From positions 1-64,000 of the forward strand of contig JAKISS010000006.1 of the NCBI GenBank assembly GCA_021648485.1: a stretch of 64,000 nucleotides of DNA, given 5' to 3'. The DNA comes from Gammaproteobacteria bacterium (GTDB lineage: Bacteria; Pseudomonadota; Gammaproteobacteria; SZUA-152). Under the pieces are notes generated by a model that did no database searches, was not told the DNA's origin, and was given only the letters and a program-made list of their open reading frames with translations. This document shows positions 54,789 through 63,820 of this stretch, in pieces. The position numbers were made by a program, and so were the translations under genes. Each line of letters begins with the position of its first letter. Within the stretch, counting starts at the first letter, position 1.

Positions 54789-55250
54789 CTAGCGGCAGGG
54801 AAACGCAGTTTGTAAAGCGCGAATCGCCAATTTGTGCGCAGGCTGCTGCAAATAGGCAGGATTGCTACGACCAAACTCCAGCACAATGTGCGCAATTTTC
54901 TGGTATGACAGCAGCCAGTCAAAACAATAAAGGCCAAAATCGTGCCGGTTGGCACGCCCGTTGGTCAACAGAGAATAGCGTAGTTTGGCCTGCTCGTTAG
55001 CATGCTGTGCTGTGGTCATCATGCCGCTCAGGTAGGCCATGCACACAAAGGCGCTGTTTTGATCAGTATCGCTTGTTGTATCCGCGTCCTGATTTAGTAT
55101 GGCCAACGCCTGCTGGCAGCTGAACATCAGGCTTTTACCGTGAGTGATGGTCTGCACATTGGCCGTAACAGGTCCGATATACAGAATGCTGGTCAGGCAA
55201 CAAATACTGAGAAGCCACGTTGGACTATCAGTGAATTTTTGTAGTCGCAT
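54789..55250 (-). CDS. Rap1a/Tai-like family protein
   Basis: Signal peptide; FVCMAYLSGMM...LYCFDWLLSYQKIAHIVLEFGRSNPAYLQQPAHKLAIRALQTAFPC. Confidence 0.6.
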   Translation of the reverse strand: MRLQKFTDSPTWLLSICCLTSILYIGPVTANVQTITHGKSLMFSCQQALAILNQDADTTSDTDQNSAFVCMAYLSGMMTTAQHANEQAKLRYSLLTNGRANRHDFGLYCFDWLLSYQKIAHIVLEFGRSNPAYLQQPAHKLAIRALQTAFPCR

Positions 55251-55528
55251 TGTTATGATCTGTGTTATCCAATATGTCGAAATTGGGACAGGATAAAGAA
55301 AAAAGCTGGGCAGGACAAAAGTGTTAACGTCGCAGAGATGGTGCCGAGGCTGGTTTATTGGTATTGGTAAAGAGTAGGAGTAGCTTATTAAGGTATACTG
55401 GGGTCTATTGGCATTTTCTGCTAACTGATTGATTGTTCAAAACAATCAGCTTTTGTGTAGTCTATGTACCTTTACAGAAAACCCTGTTCATCAGGATCAA
55501 GAGCCCTTTTTAAAACTGGAAAATAATA

Positions 55529-56562
55529 GTGAAAAACCTTTCTGATCAGGAACTGCTGGCGTTACTGGATGATACAGAATCAGATCGTGCAGAACGTAAA
55601 GAAGCATTTAAAGGCGACGTACCTAAAAAAGCACGCCAGGCCATTTGTGCATTTGCAAATGATCTACCCAATCATAACAAGCCCGGCATATTGTTTATTG
55701 GTGCGAAAGACAATGGAGAGCCTTCAGAGATAGAAATTACTGATCAGTTATTGTTATCCCTGGCTGACATGAAAACAGATGGCAATATTCTTCCATTACC
55801 CGTGTTGTCCGTTGAAAAACGAGTGCTTAAAGGTGCAGATATGGCCGTGGTAACCATCATGCCATCAGATTTGAAAACGAGTACCTGCCAGCCGCGTTTG
55901 CTGCGGATGTTTTAGAAGCTAATAACAGAACTTATGAAGAACGTTTAGCATCTTGTAAAATGATCGTTGCACCCGACGACCCCACCCCTGTATTGCTTGG
56001 CTTGCTGGCCATCGGTAAAAGCCCCCAGGACTTTGTATCTGGTGCCTATATCCAGTTTTTACGTATCGATGGTACAGAATTATCTGACCCAGTCATTGAC
56101 GAAGAAAGCATCAGTGGCGCAATCGTCGAAATGCTTCGCCGCACCGAAGAAAAACTCAAGGCCCACAACCGGGTAGCGATTGATATTACTTCTGCACCTA
56201 CTCACATCGAAGAGATGCCATATCCACCCACTGCGATTCAACAAATACTTTATAACGCAGTGTTACATCGAACGTATGAAGGAACAAATGCGCCCGTGCG
56301 TATTTATTGGTTCAATAATCGAATTGAAATCAATAGTCCTGGCGGTCCGTATGGTAATGTAACGTCAGAAAACTTTGGTGAACCTGGCATCACTGATTAT
56401 CGCAATCCGAATATCGGTGACGTATTAAAGACATTCGGTTTTATACAAGCCTTTGGTCGGGGCATAGCCACCGCCAGAAAAGAAATGGAGAAAAATGGTA
56501 ATCCTCCACTCGAATTTGAAACGAACCAAAGCGTTGTTGTTTGCACACTGAGAAAAAAATAA
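55529..56562 (+). pseudogene. AlbA_2 (Schlafen-like) domain / ATP-dependent HTH regulator, disrupted by internal deletion and frameshift
   Basis: ORFs 55529-55915 and 55960-56562 form one family; frame changes at ~55870 (MPSD | FENEYLPAAFAADVLEANNRTYEERLASCKMI). Confidence 0.75.
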
Positions 56563-57473
56563 TGAGTACACCGGTACTGACATTCTTCAATAATAAAGGT
56601 GGAGTAGGGAAGACATCCTTGATCTACCATCTTGCCTGGATGTTTGCCAGCCTTCATAAACGAGTGGTGATTATTGACTTGGACCCGCAAGCCAATCTGA
56701 CTGCTGCTTTCCTCGATGAAGAAAAGATCGAAGCAATCTGGAATCAGCCTACAAAATATGGGTTCTACCATCAGTGTGTTAAGCCCCTTACTGGTGTCGG
56801 TGATATTGCAGAGCCGGTTTTACAAAATATCGCTGCAGATCTTTATTTGCTTCCAGGTGATGTCAATCTTTCAGGCTATGAAGATACATTATCAGCGGAA
56901 TGGCCCAATAGCATGGGTGATAACAATTTGTATCGCCCGATGCGGATACTCAGCTCATTTTGGCAAGTGATGCAAATGGCTGGCGCTGATCTTTTTTCAT
57001 TACAGGGTTTAAAAAATCTCGGGCCAACGCTAAGGATCTGGAAAAGTTTATGGCAGAAACGACTGGATAACTGGGAAGGCAGCGCAGAAAAAAGTGAATA
57101 CCCTGATTTCAATTTGCCACAGGGGCAGATGAAACCTATTGGATATCTTTGTCAGCAACACAGTGTGCGCCTGGATCGACCGGTAAAAGCTTATGTCAAA
57201 TGGGTGCAACGTATTCCAGCGGTGTACCGTAAGTCTGTGTTGAATCGAGCGATTCTCGGTAAAGTCCAACCGGAAGACGACCCTCACTGTCTAGCGACTA
57301 TTAAACGCTATCGCAGTTTGATACCCATGGCGCAGGAGCACCGCAAGCCCATTTTCAATCTTACTTCTGCGGATGGAGCCATCGGCGCACATGCCAATGC
57401 CGTACAAGACGCCAAAAAGGACTTCAAGCTATTGGCAGAAAAAATTGCTGCCAAAATGAAATTTACAATCTAA
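56562..57473 (+). CDS. ParA family ATPase with apparent internal in-frame deletion
   Basis: FNNKGGVGKTSLIYHLAWM Walker A; no VDxGPNLG-type motif between SSFWQVMQM and AGADLFSLQGLKNLGPTLR. Confidence 0.75.
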   Translation: MSTPVLTFFNNKGGVGKTSLIYHLAWMFASLHKRVVIIDLDPQANLTAAFLDEEKIEAIWNQPTKYGFYHQCVKPLTGVGDIAEPVLQNIAADLYLLPGDVNLSGYEDTLSAEWPNSMGDNNLYRPMRILSSFWQVMQMAGADLFSLQGLKNLGPTLRIWKSLWQKRLDNWEGSAEKSEYPDFNLPQGQMKPIGYLCQQHSVRLDRPVKAYVKWVQRIPAVYRKSVLNRAILGKVQPEDDPHCLATIKRYRSLIPMAQEHRKPIFNLTSADGAIGAHANAVQDAKKDFKLLAEKIAAKMKFTI

Positions 57474-57477
57474 GGGG

Positions 57478-57570
57478 ATGAAGACATTACCGTTGCTATC
57501 GGTGGCGATGCCATAGCTGTAGACCGAGTCGGCAAACGGTGCTCCGAAGCAGCGATGCCTAATTGTATAA
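57478..57570 (-). pseudogene. fragment of a beta-propeller/SBBP-like repeat protein
   Basis: Antisense RHRCFGAPFADSVYSYGIATDSNGNVFIP, no surrounding full-length ORF. Confidence 0.35.
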
Positions 57571-57627
57571 GTTATTTAATTTCCATTCCTAAGCAGCACT
57601 TACTCCGATTTATGAATGACACGGTTA

Positions 57628-57655
57628 AGTTCGCATAATGTATATTATGTTAAAT
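57628..57655 (+). other. dif: dif site (XerC/XerD recombination site)
   Basis: AGTTCGCATAATGTATATTATGTTAAAT; differs from E. coli dif GGTGCGCATAATGTATATTATGTTAAAT at 2 positions in the XerC arm. Confidence 0.93.
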
Positions 57656-57700
57656 AGCATGCATTATCTTTTGTTGGCACATCGCTGTACAAGCGTGAGC

Positions 57701-57841
57701 CGTGAGCCCAACCAAAAGTAGCTAAAAAAACAGCCAAAAGTGTGTAAACTTATAGGCAAAAGTGCGTAAACCGGGATTTTGGTGATTTTACTCTCCAGCC
57801 AATTGGGGGCTTTGCCAATCAAAAGTGCATAATTGCGGGCT
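57701..57841 (+). repeat. left end of putative transposon: CAAAAGT-type repeats
   Basis: CAAAAGT at 57713, 57735, 57757 (22-bp spacing) and 57820; matching inverted sites at 62122-62281. Confidence 0.65.
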
Positions 57842-58891
57842 TGTACGTTAGCTCCCCTCTGTCGCGGTAGCGTCAGGTTGTCCAGTAAAAAAGAGGGCTG
57901 GAGCCTGACGCGAATCAGTCATCCAGATGATAAATATGAAGATAGAAAGTTTGAAAAGACGTTAGCGTTTCTTGGAAAAACGCACGATGAGGTTAGGGAT
58001 GAGATTGAGATGTATTCACATCATCTATCGGATACTGATGTTTTCAGTCCGCACCTTGATCTGTTAGCGCCGAGCCTTATTGAAGACATCGGTCATTACA
58101 CCAACAACCAGTATGACGCACGGCTGAAACAAACTGTGCTTACGTTCTTACCCACGGGGTGGGTGGATGGGTTTTGCCTGAATCAAGACGAGTTTGGCAA
58201 CCAGTTGGACGGTTACGTAATAGGAATCAACGAAGGGCTCTACTTTAGCCTGCAATTTATTGCAAAAGCGTACGTGTTAGAAAGCGTGCAAGGCGATTTC
58301 GCGCAGTACAGGCGAAATGGCGGTGCGCTTTATCATGACGCAATTCGCCTGTTCTCAGATCCATCTGCCAACACATTGAGCAATATATTTTTTGAAGATG
58401 TGCCCGCAGAAGTCGATGGGGCGCTTTCTGGTGCTCAGTCATCAATCGCGATGATCATACTGCAGTTTATCGTCCTTCACGAATTTGGCCATATTGTGAA
58501 TGATGACCTTGAGCTGATGGGGCTGTACAAAATACATGTGGCTCCAACACGGCATGACAATGAGGGCTACGAGCCGAATAACACGTACTGGGAATCTGAG
58601 TATAAAGCAGACGAATTTGCGCTTCTCTCCATTTGCCAAAAGGCAAAAAATGATATCTCGGCATGGGCTAATTTCATGGGGATCTATTTGTTGTTTCGTT
58701 GGTTTGCAGATATTGAGAAGCACCTTGGAAAAACGCTATCTGAATTTCATCCGCCACCGCTGAAAAGAGCGGATAAGCTTAAAGCTCTTATGAGACCCAC
58801 GATACCGGGATGGGAGAATGTTCAGGACGAAGTTGAACGAATAGATAATATGACGCATGTGTGGTATACCTCTGCCGAACCTGATAAATAG
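57833..58891 (+). CDS. putative zinc metallopeptidase (HExxH, M48-like)
   Basis: VLHEFGHIVNDDLEL ... ESEYKADEFALLSI ... FHPPPLKRADKLKAL; true start probably downstream of 57833. Confidence 0.65.
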   Translation: MRACTLAPLCRGSVRLSSKKEGWSLTRISHPDDKYEDRKFEKTLAFLGKTHDEVRDEIEMYSHHLSDTDVFSPHLDLLAPSLIEDIGHYTNNQYDARLKQTVLTFLPTGWVDGFCLNQDEFGNQLDGYVIGINEGLYFSLQFIAKAYVLESVQGDFAQYRRNGGALYHDAIRLFSDPSANTLSNIFFEDVPAEVDGALSGAQSSIAMIILQFIVLHEFGHIVNDDLELMGLYKIHVAPTRHDNEGYEPNNTYWESEYKADEFALLSICQKAKNDISAWANFMGIYLLFRWFADIEKHLGKTLSEFHPPPLKRADKLKALMRPTIPGWENVQDEVERIDNMTHVWYTSAEPDK

Positions 58892-58982
58892 GCCACGTAC
58901 CCCATCGCCGGTTATTAGCGTTATACGTTAAAGTGTTATTTGGCTTGAAGGCGATAAAACGCATGAAAAAAGCGCAGGTCGG

Positions 58983-60002
58983 TTACCGCGCATTGAGTTC
59001 CAGTTGCACCAAAAGCTCATGCAAACTGCCACTAAACCCTTCATATAGATTGACCGCCTCCTGACTCCAGCGACTAGAAAAAGCCGCCTCAAGCGCTTGA
59101 TATCGTTTGAATGAAGGCGGATGGCTTTCAGAACTAAATGGCGCATCCCGTTGTTGTTGCTTGGCGCTCCATTGTTCCGTCAGGTCAAAGTATTTCATTA
59201 GCAAGCATGGTGCAGCCATCATGTTTTCTGACACTTTAAGGTAGGTCAGTTGATCAAAAGCGTTGCACACTTTCTCTAAATAGGCATAAGCGATTTTATC
59301 CGCATCATATTCATGCTGTGGATCATTTTTCATACCGACATGCCCAAGCGTATGGTGGGCTATTTCATGACAAATGATAAATGCGCTCATTGCCATCACT
59401 AAACAATTAGCAACGGGTAACACTTTCACATAACCTGTGATATAGGGTTCGAGATAGGGGCGAATTTTCTCATGAAGATAGGGGTCTTCCAGAGTGGCTA
59501 ACACCCCTTGGGTGAGTGTGGCGGTTTGTGCGTATTGATCCTTTGGGAGGCACCAGAATGCACGAATTCCAATCAGAACATTGAGGCTGAATAGCCACAA
59601 GTCGAGCTGCTGATCAAAGGAGACGAGTGCCCGTCCGGTGTGGGTGTGCGCTGAAAAGGCAATGAGTTTTCGACTTGCTAAATGCTCAAATGTTAACCCT
59701 TCACATAGATCATCGCCCAACACTTTGGCCACATCATGGTAGTAATGCGCCAAAAGCTCCGTTGCCCATTGCGCTGTCTTTTTTCTATTCATTTCCATAT
59801 TTAGCCCGGCAGCGATTTCTTCGGCCATATCCAGGCCTTTATCTGTTGGGTAGATGCGATGTGCCTTTTGCGTCGTTGGCACGGCTTCTTTGTCAGATGA
59901 TGGGGCTTGTGCTGTTTCTTCCTCAATCTCACGCAGAACAAACAATGCTTTATCGCTTTGGCGGTCTTTGTTGTCACCCTTGCTGCTCATAGAAGTCTCC
60001 AA
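58983..60002 (-). CDS. putative zinc metallopeptidase (HExxH, M48-like)
   Basis: ICHEIAHHTLGH ... HEYDADKIAYAYLEKV ... SHPPSFKRYQALEAA. Confidence 0.7.
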   Translation of the reverse strand: METSMSSKGDNKDRQSDKALFVLREIEEETAQAPSSDKEAVPTTQKAHRIYPTDKGLDMAEEIAAGLNMEMNRKKTAQWATELLAHYYHDVAKVLGDDLCEGLTFEHLASRKLIAFSAHTHTGRALVSFDQQLDLWLFSLNVLIGIRAFWCLPKDQYAQTATLTQGVLATLEDPYLHEKIRPYLEPYITGYVKVLPVANCLVMAMSAFIICHEIAHHTLGHVGMKNDPQHEYDADKIAYAYLEKVCNAFDQLTYLKVSENMMAAPCLLMKYFDLTEQWSAKQQQRDAPFSSESHPPSFKRYQALEAAFSSRWSQEAVNLYEGFSGSLHELLVQLELNAR

Positions 60003-60195
60003 TCACTTTGGCGTAAAGCATATAGTTGAGGGTATATTTTTGGTTGTTAATGAACCGTTCTATCTGTGCATGCCGTTGACTTCGGCTATGCTCTAGTCCC
60101 TGTTTAAAATTAAGTGTGCTTGCCGTGATTAATAGCGTGTTCAATGACACTTAAAGTGTGTGCTGAATATCTGACTGCTCTTTCTTGATGATGCA

Positions 60196-60963
60196 CTACG
60201 CATGGTTTGAATCGATTAACTCAAACGCAATGCTGTCGATAACGTAATCGTCTTTGAGAGGTGGGCCTAGTAACTTCGTCGCAATGCACTCTCGTGCTGT
60301 GCTGCTCAGATCGTTATCATCTTTCTCGCTAATTACGGGAAAGATATTTTCACGACATGCGATAACTATGATTTCCCTCCAATCAGATTTTTCTTTAGGG
60401 TCAAAGTATAACCATTGCCCTGTATCAGGAATAGTCACCACATCCGTTTTAAAATTCCGAGGAAAATCATAATGGCTGGGGGTAATGACGACATGTTTAG
60501 ACTTGTCACGGATAAGAGCCAATAGGTAGTAGCCCGGTTTATAGTTGAACTTTAGGCACCAGCCATCATCTTTTTTAATCTTCCACACATCACTTTTTTC
60601 CTCTTTGCCTAGTGTAAAGAGATGACGGCGGTCGGTTTCCGACTTTAATACGATATCCAATATCTCTTTACGGTTTTCTTCTTGGTAGAGCAGCTGGCTC
60701 CAGAGACTGGAAGAGGATACATTCAACAACAGATGATAGTCAGTGACACATAGTGCCCGGGCCACTTCAACAGCAGACTTACGCTCCATCGGGATGTCAT
60801 TCCACGCTCTATCGCCAACCTTAGTTGTGCTTCCATTGATGTTTTCTCTGTTTTTCAGAATGACATCGTTAAGCGCTGTTTGGGAATAAATGCCCAGCGC
60901 TTTAGCCTTGCCTTGTACCTGAGCACTGTCCAGTGTCACGCTTCTTGCGCGTTTTTTACCCAT
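60196..60963 (-). CDS. putative HTH + DUF4384-like protein
   Basis: N-terminal helical GKAKALGIYSQTALNDVILKNRENINGST...KSAVEVARALCV; C-terminal KPGYYLLALIRDKSKHVVITPSHYDFPRNFKTDVVTIPDTGQWLYFDPKEKSDWREIIVIACRE. Confidence 0.4.
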   Translation of the reverse strand: MGKKRARSVTLDSAQVQGKAKALGIYSQTALNDVILKNRENINGSTTKVGDRAWNDIPMERKSAVEVARALCVTDYHLLLNVSSSSLWSQLLYQEENRKEILDIVLKSETDRRHLFTLGKEEKSDVWKIKKDDGWCLKFNYKPGYYLLALIRDKSKHVVITPSHYDFPRNFKTDVVTIPDTGQWLYFDPKEKSDWREIIVIACRENIFPVISEKDDNDLSSTARECIATKLLGPPLKDDYVIDSIAFELIDSNHA

Positions 60964-61102
60964 TATTATCCTTTTTTCTTATCTGTCTTAAGTGTCGCTT
61001 AACTGTCCGTACTTACGTCTTCCAGCTTGAGAAACTACAGTTGCGCACACGATAAACCTTTGTTCATGGCCATGAACTCCTACGCATTTCAGGAGAAAAA
61101 AG

Positions 61103-61879
61103 ATGAACACGCTAACTAATAATGACAACAGTTGCAATTATATCCAACAAGATGACGTACCCGTTGTTCGGTTGCTGGCGCACCCCTGGTCCAGCAAACT
61201 TGGCTTGGGGTTCAGTATTGGGGAAATTGCAGCGTTTGACGGTGAGGCGGCAATTGCAGCGATTAAGCTTAAAGGCATTTACGCCAGTCTTGAGGTTGAT
61301 CCTTATGACCCGCTACGGACGCGTCGTCGTGGTTATGCTCAGGGGGCACTCTTTGTTGATGACAATCGCACACAGGTTGTTTTTTATAAAAGCCTTGTAC
61401 ACAAACAAAACGACAACGTGGAGTTTCCAAGCAGGCCCAGAGTATTGCCGTCGATCCCACTTGGGAATGCTTTCCATCCTGAGCTGACTAAGATGATTGA
61501 GGCTGCGTGGCGCTGCTGTGTGCCTCAAGAACTCAATGCGGTAGCAGGCTTTCACTGGAAAGCCCATATGCTACGCCTACAGCCCAGTGAAAACGTGCCC
61601 GCCCAAGCCACGCCACCAGCACCCCATAAAGATGACGCCTGCTGGGTGTTCGTCTTGGTGGAAGATAAGCAAAACGTGATTGGAGGAGAAAACACCCTAT
61701 ACAACAACCAAAAACAACCCTTAGCATCCTTCACCCTTTCGCCGGGCCAATACTTTGCCCTAGATGACCGGCGCTTCTACCATCATGTGGAAGCGCTATA
61801 CCTCAAATCCGGTGCCGAGCAAGGTTATCGTGATGTACTAGTGATAGAGCTAAATACCCTGACCCCAAGCTGTTTGTAA
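61103..61879 (+). CDS. 2OG-Fe(II) dioxygenase family protein
   Basis: APHKDDACWVFVLVEDKQNVIGGENTLYNN ... YFALDDRRFYHHVEALYLKSGAEQGYRDVLVIEL. Confidence 0.75.
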   Translation: MNTLTNNDNSCNYIQQDDVPVVRLLAHPWSSKLGLGFSIGEIAAFDGEAAIAAIKLKGIYASLEVDPYDPLRTRRRGYAQGALFVDDNRTQVVFYKSLVHKQNDNVEFPSRPRVLPSIPLGNAFHPELTKMIEAAWRCCVPQELNAVAGFHWKAHMLRLQPSENVPAQATPPAPHKDDACWVFVLVEDKQNVIGGENTLYNNQKQPLASFTLSPGQYFALDDRRFYHHVEALYLKSGAEQGYRDVLVIELNTLTPSCL

Positions 61880-62121
61880 CGACACACCATAAGGACAACA
61901 TTCAACCCCGGAACGTGTTTTCGCCGTTCCGGGGTTGCTGTCTTTTTCCAAGTAGAGTCAGCCAAACTAGCCTGCCTCCCGCGTTCATGCATATGGCGCT
62001 TACTGACCATCGTGTAACAAGGGGGGGATAACGGAATCTGAGGGATGTAGAAACCACCGTTCCCCTATTTCCGTCATAATGCCCCTCTCATACTTGGTTA
62101 TGATCTAAGCACCCCCCCCAT

Positions 62122-62283
62122 TTTATGCAATTTTGACTGGCAAAGTCCCCAATTAGCTACTTTTGATTGCAAGCCTCTCCAACCAAATATGCCTAATCCT
62201 TTTATTAAAAATACGATGATTCCTTAAAAATCAACTAGTTACCATTATGAATTTTTAACCTACTTTTGGTTGGGCGCACGACA
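62122..62283 (-). repeat. right end of putative transposon, inverted relative to 57701-57841
   Basis: AATTTTG 62129, ACTTTTG 62159, ACTTTTG 62262; 33-bp block 62122-62154 pairs with 57801-57833 (about 29/33 by eye); GCCCAACCAAAAGTAG shared at the outer ends. Confidence 0.65.
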
Positions 62284-62430
62284 AGGTTGTTTGAGCCAAA
62301 AGAGGCAAGGCGACTGCTCGCCAAGCTGGCGTTTTGTCACACACCGAAGCAATGTGAACTGGCGTTTTACAACCGAGGATGCCCCTATTAAATTGAAGCA
62401 CCTATACCCGTCAATATACTGGACGATGTG

Positions 62431-63486
62431 CTAGGCAGGGTGACAACCTATCTGCTGTAACCCGGCAGTACGATCAAGCCCGAACATCAGATTCATATTT
62501 TCAATACCGACCTGTGCCCCACCCTTTCCAAGACTATCCAGTACACTAAACACTACTACCCGGTTTCTTTTTTCATCCACATCCAGTCCAATATAACAGT
62601 AATTAGTGCCCGAAACTGTACTCACCCAAGGATAAGCTCTGTACTGCCAGGCATCATTTTGATTTACAGGAAGGTCATATACCTTGATAAACGGGTGATC
62701 GTGATAGAAACCGCGATAAAGCTCCAGCAAACTTTGTCGTGAAACCGTTTTGAGGTTAAATGCATGACAAACATTCAGTATGCCTCGTGTAATGGGCACA
62801 TAGATCGGTGTAAAGTGTATACATACATTGTCATCGGTCAGTCGTGACAGTTCCTGCTCCATTTCATAACTGTGTCGATGATCCACCACGTTATAGGGCA
62901 CCAGGTTATTGCCGATTTCGGGGTGATGCGCCGCACGGGATAATTCAGCCCCGACGCCTGCCGTACCCGACAAGCCATTGACCAGCAGAGAATGGGTATC
63001 TACCAAATTTTCTTTGAGCAGAGGTGCCAATCCCAGTATCGCTGCTGAGGAAAAACAGCCGGGGTTGGCGATCAGTCTCGCTTGTTTAATATCCTCAAGG
63101 TGAAACTCAGAAAGGCCATATACGGATTCTTTTGCCAGTGACCACTCGGTATGGGACTGGCCGTATACCTGCTCCCAGGTGGATCGGGAATCCAGGCGAA
63201 AAGCTGCACCCAGGTCAATGACTTTGCCGCCGGTTTCCAGCAGTTGGGGAGCCATTGCTAACGAAGCCGATGTTGGCAGGGCCATGAATACTACATCGCA
63301 TGCGGATATGTCATCAGGATGAATCAGCTCAATACCCTGGCCATACAGGTTTGGGTGGTAGTTTTCGATGTTATCCGGTGTACGACTGGTGGCCCAGGCA
63401 ATCTCCGTTTCAGGGTGGTTTAACAACACCCGGATAACTTCTCCTCCCATGTAACCGGTTGCCCCAAGTATGCCGACTTTAATCAT
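62431..63486 (-). CDS. argC: N-acetyl-gamma-glutamyl-phosphate reductase
   Basis: MIKVGILGATGYMGGEVIRVLLNHPE; IANPGCFSSAAILGLAPLL; GLSGTAGVGAELS. Confidence 0.95.
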   Translation of the reverse strand: MIKVGILGATGYMGGEVIRVLLNHPETEIAWATSRTPDNIENYHPNLYGQGIELIHPDDISACDVVFMALPTSASLAMAPQLLETGGKVIDLGAAFRLDSRSTWEQVYGQSHTEWSLAKESVYGLSEFHLEDIKQARLIANPGCFSSAAILGLAPLLKENLVDTHSLLVNGLSGTAGVGAELSRAAHHPEIGNNLVPYNVVDHRHSYEMEQELSRLTDDNVCIHFTPIYVPITRGILNVCHAFNLKTVSRQSLLELYRGFYHDHPFIKVYDLPVNQNDAWQYRAYPWVSTVSGTNYCYIGLDVDEKRNRVVVFSVLDSLGKGGAQVGIENMNLMFGLDRTAGLQQIGCHPA

Positions 63487-63683
63487 GATGTAGCTCTCCA
63501 TTTTTATTCCGGGATATGGAACATTACCGTAACCAGAAACCAGCATGACTGTACAGATACAGTCTATGGCTTATTTGACCAGTACAAATCGAATGTCATT
63601 ACGTTAAATGTGAATCAGGAATAAAAAGCGCCCAGCACAATGGGAAGTTATTTTATAGTGGCACTAACAAGTGACGAGTTATA

Positions 63684-63767
63684 AACGCAGAGGTCGCAGA
63701 GGCGCAAAGGACGCAGAGAAAAATATTAAAAACTTTGCGCCCTCTGCGTCTTTGCGACCTTTGCGTT
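63684..63767. repeat. long imperfect inverted repeat (AACGCAGAGGTCGCAGAGGCGCAAAGGACGCAGAG...)
   Basis: Right arm CTTTGCGCCCTCTGCGTCTTTGCGACCTTTGCGTT is the imperfect reverse complement; AT-rich loop. Confidence 0.75.
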
Positions 63768-63820
63768 AAATATTCGATGTTTTTTAAATGAGCAATGAAT
63801 ACTTATTTTTGTTGTTTAAA

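Noticed and set aside
58900-58940. Possible integron attC site (TTAGCGTTATACGTTAAAG)
   Set aside because: Only one attC-like core; no paired R''/L'' sites or cassette array visible.
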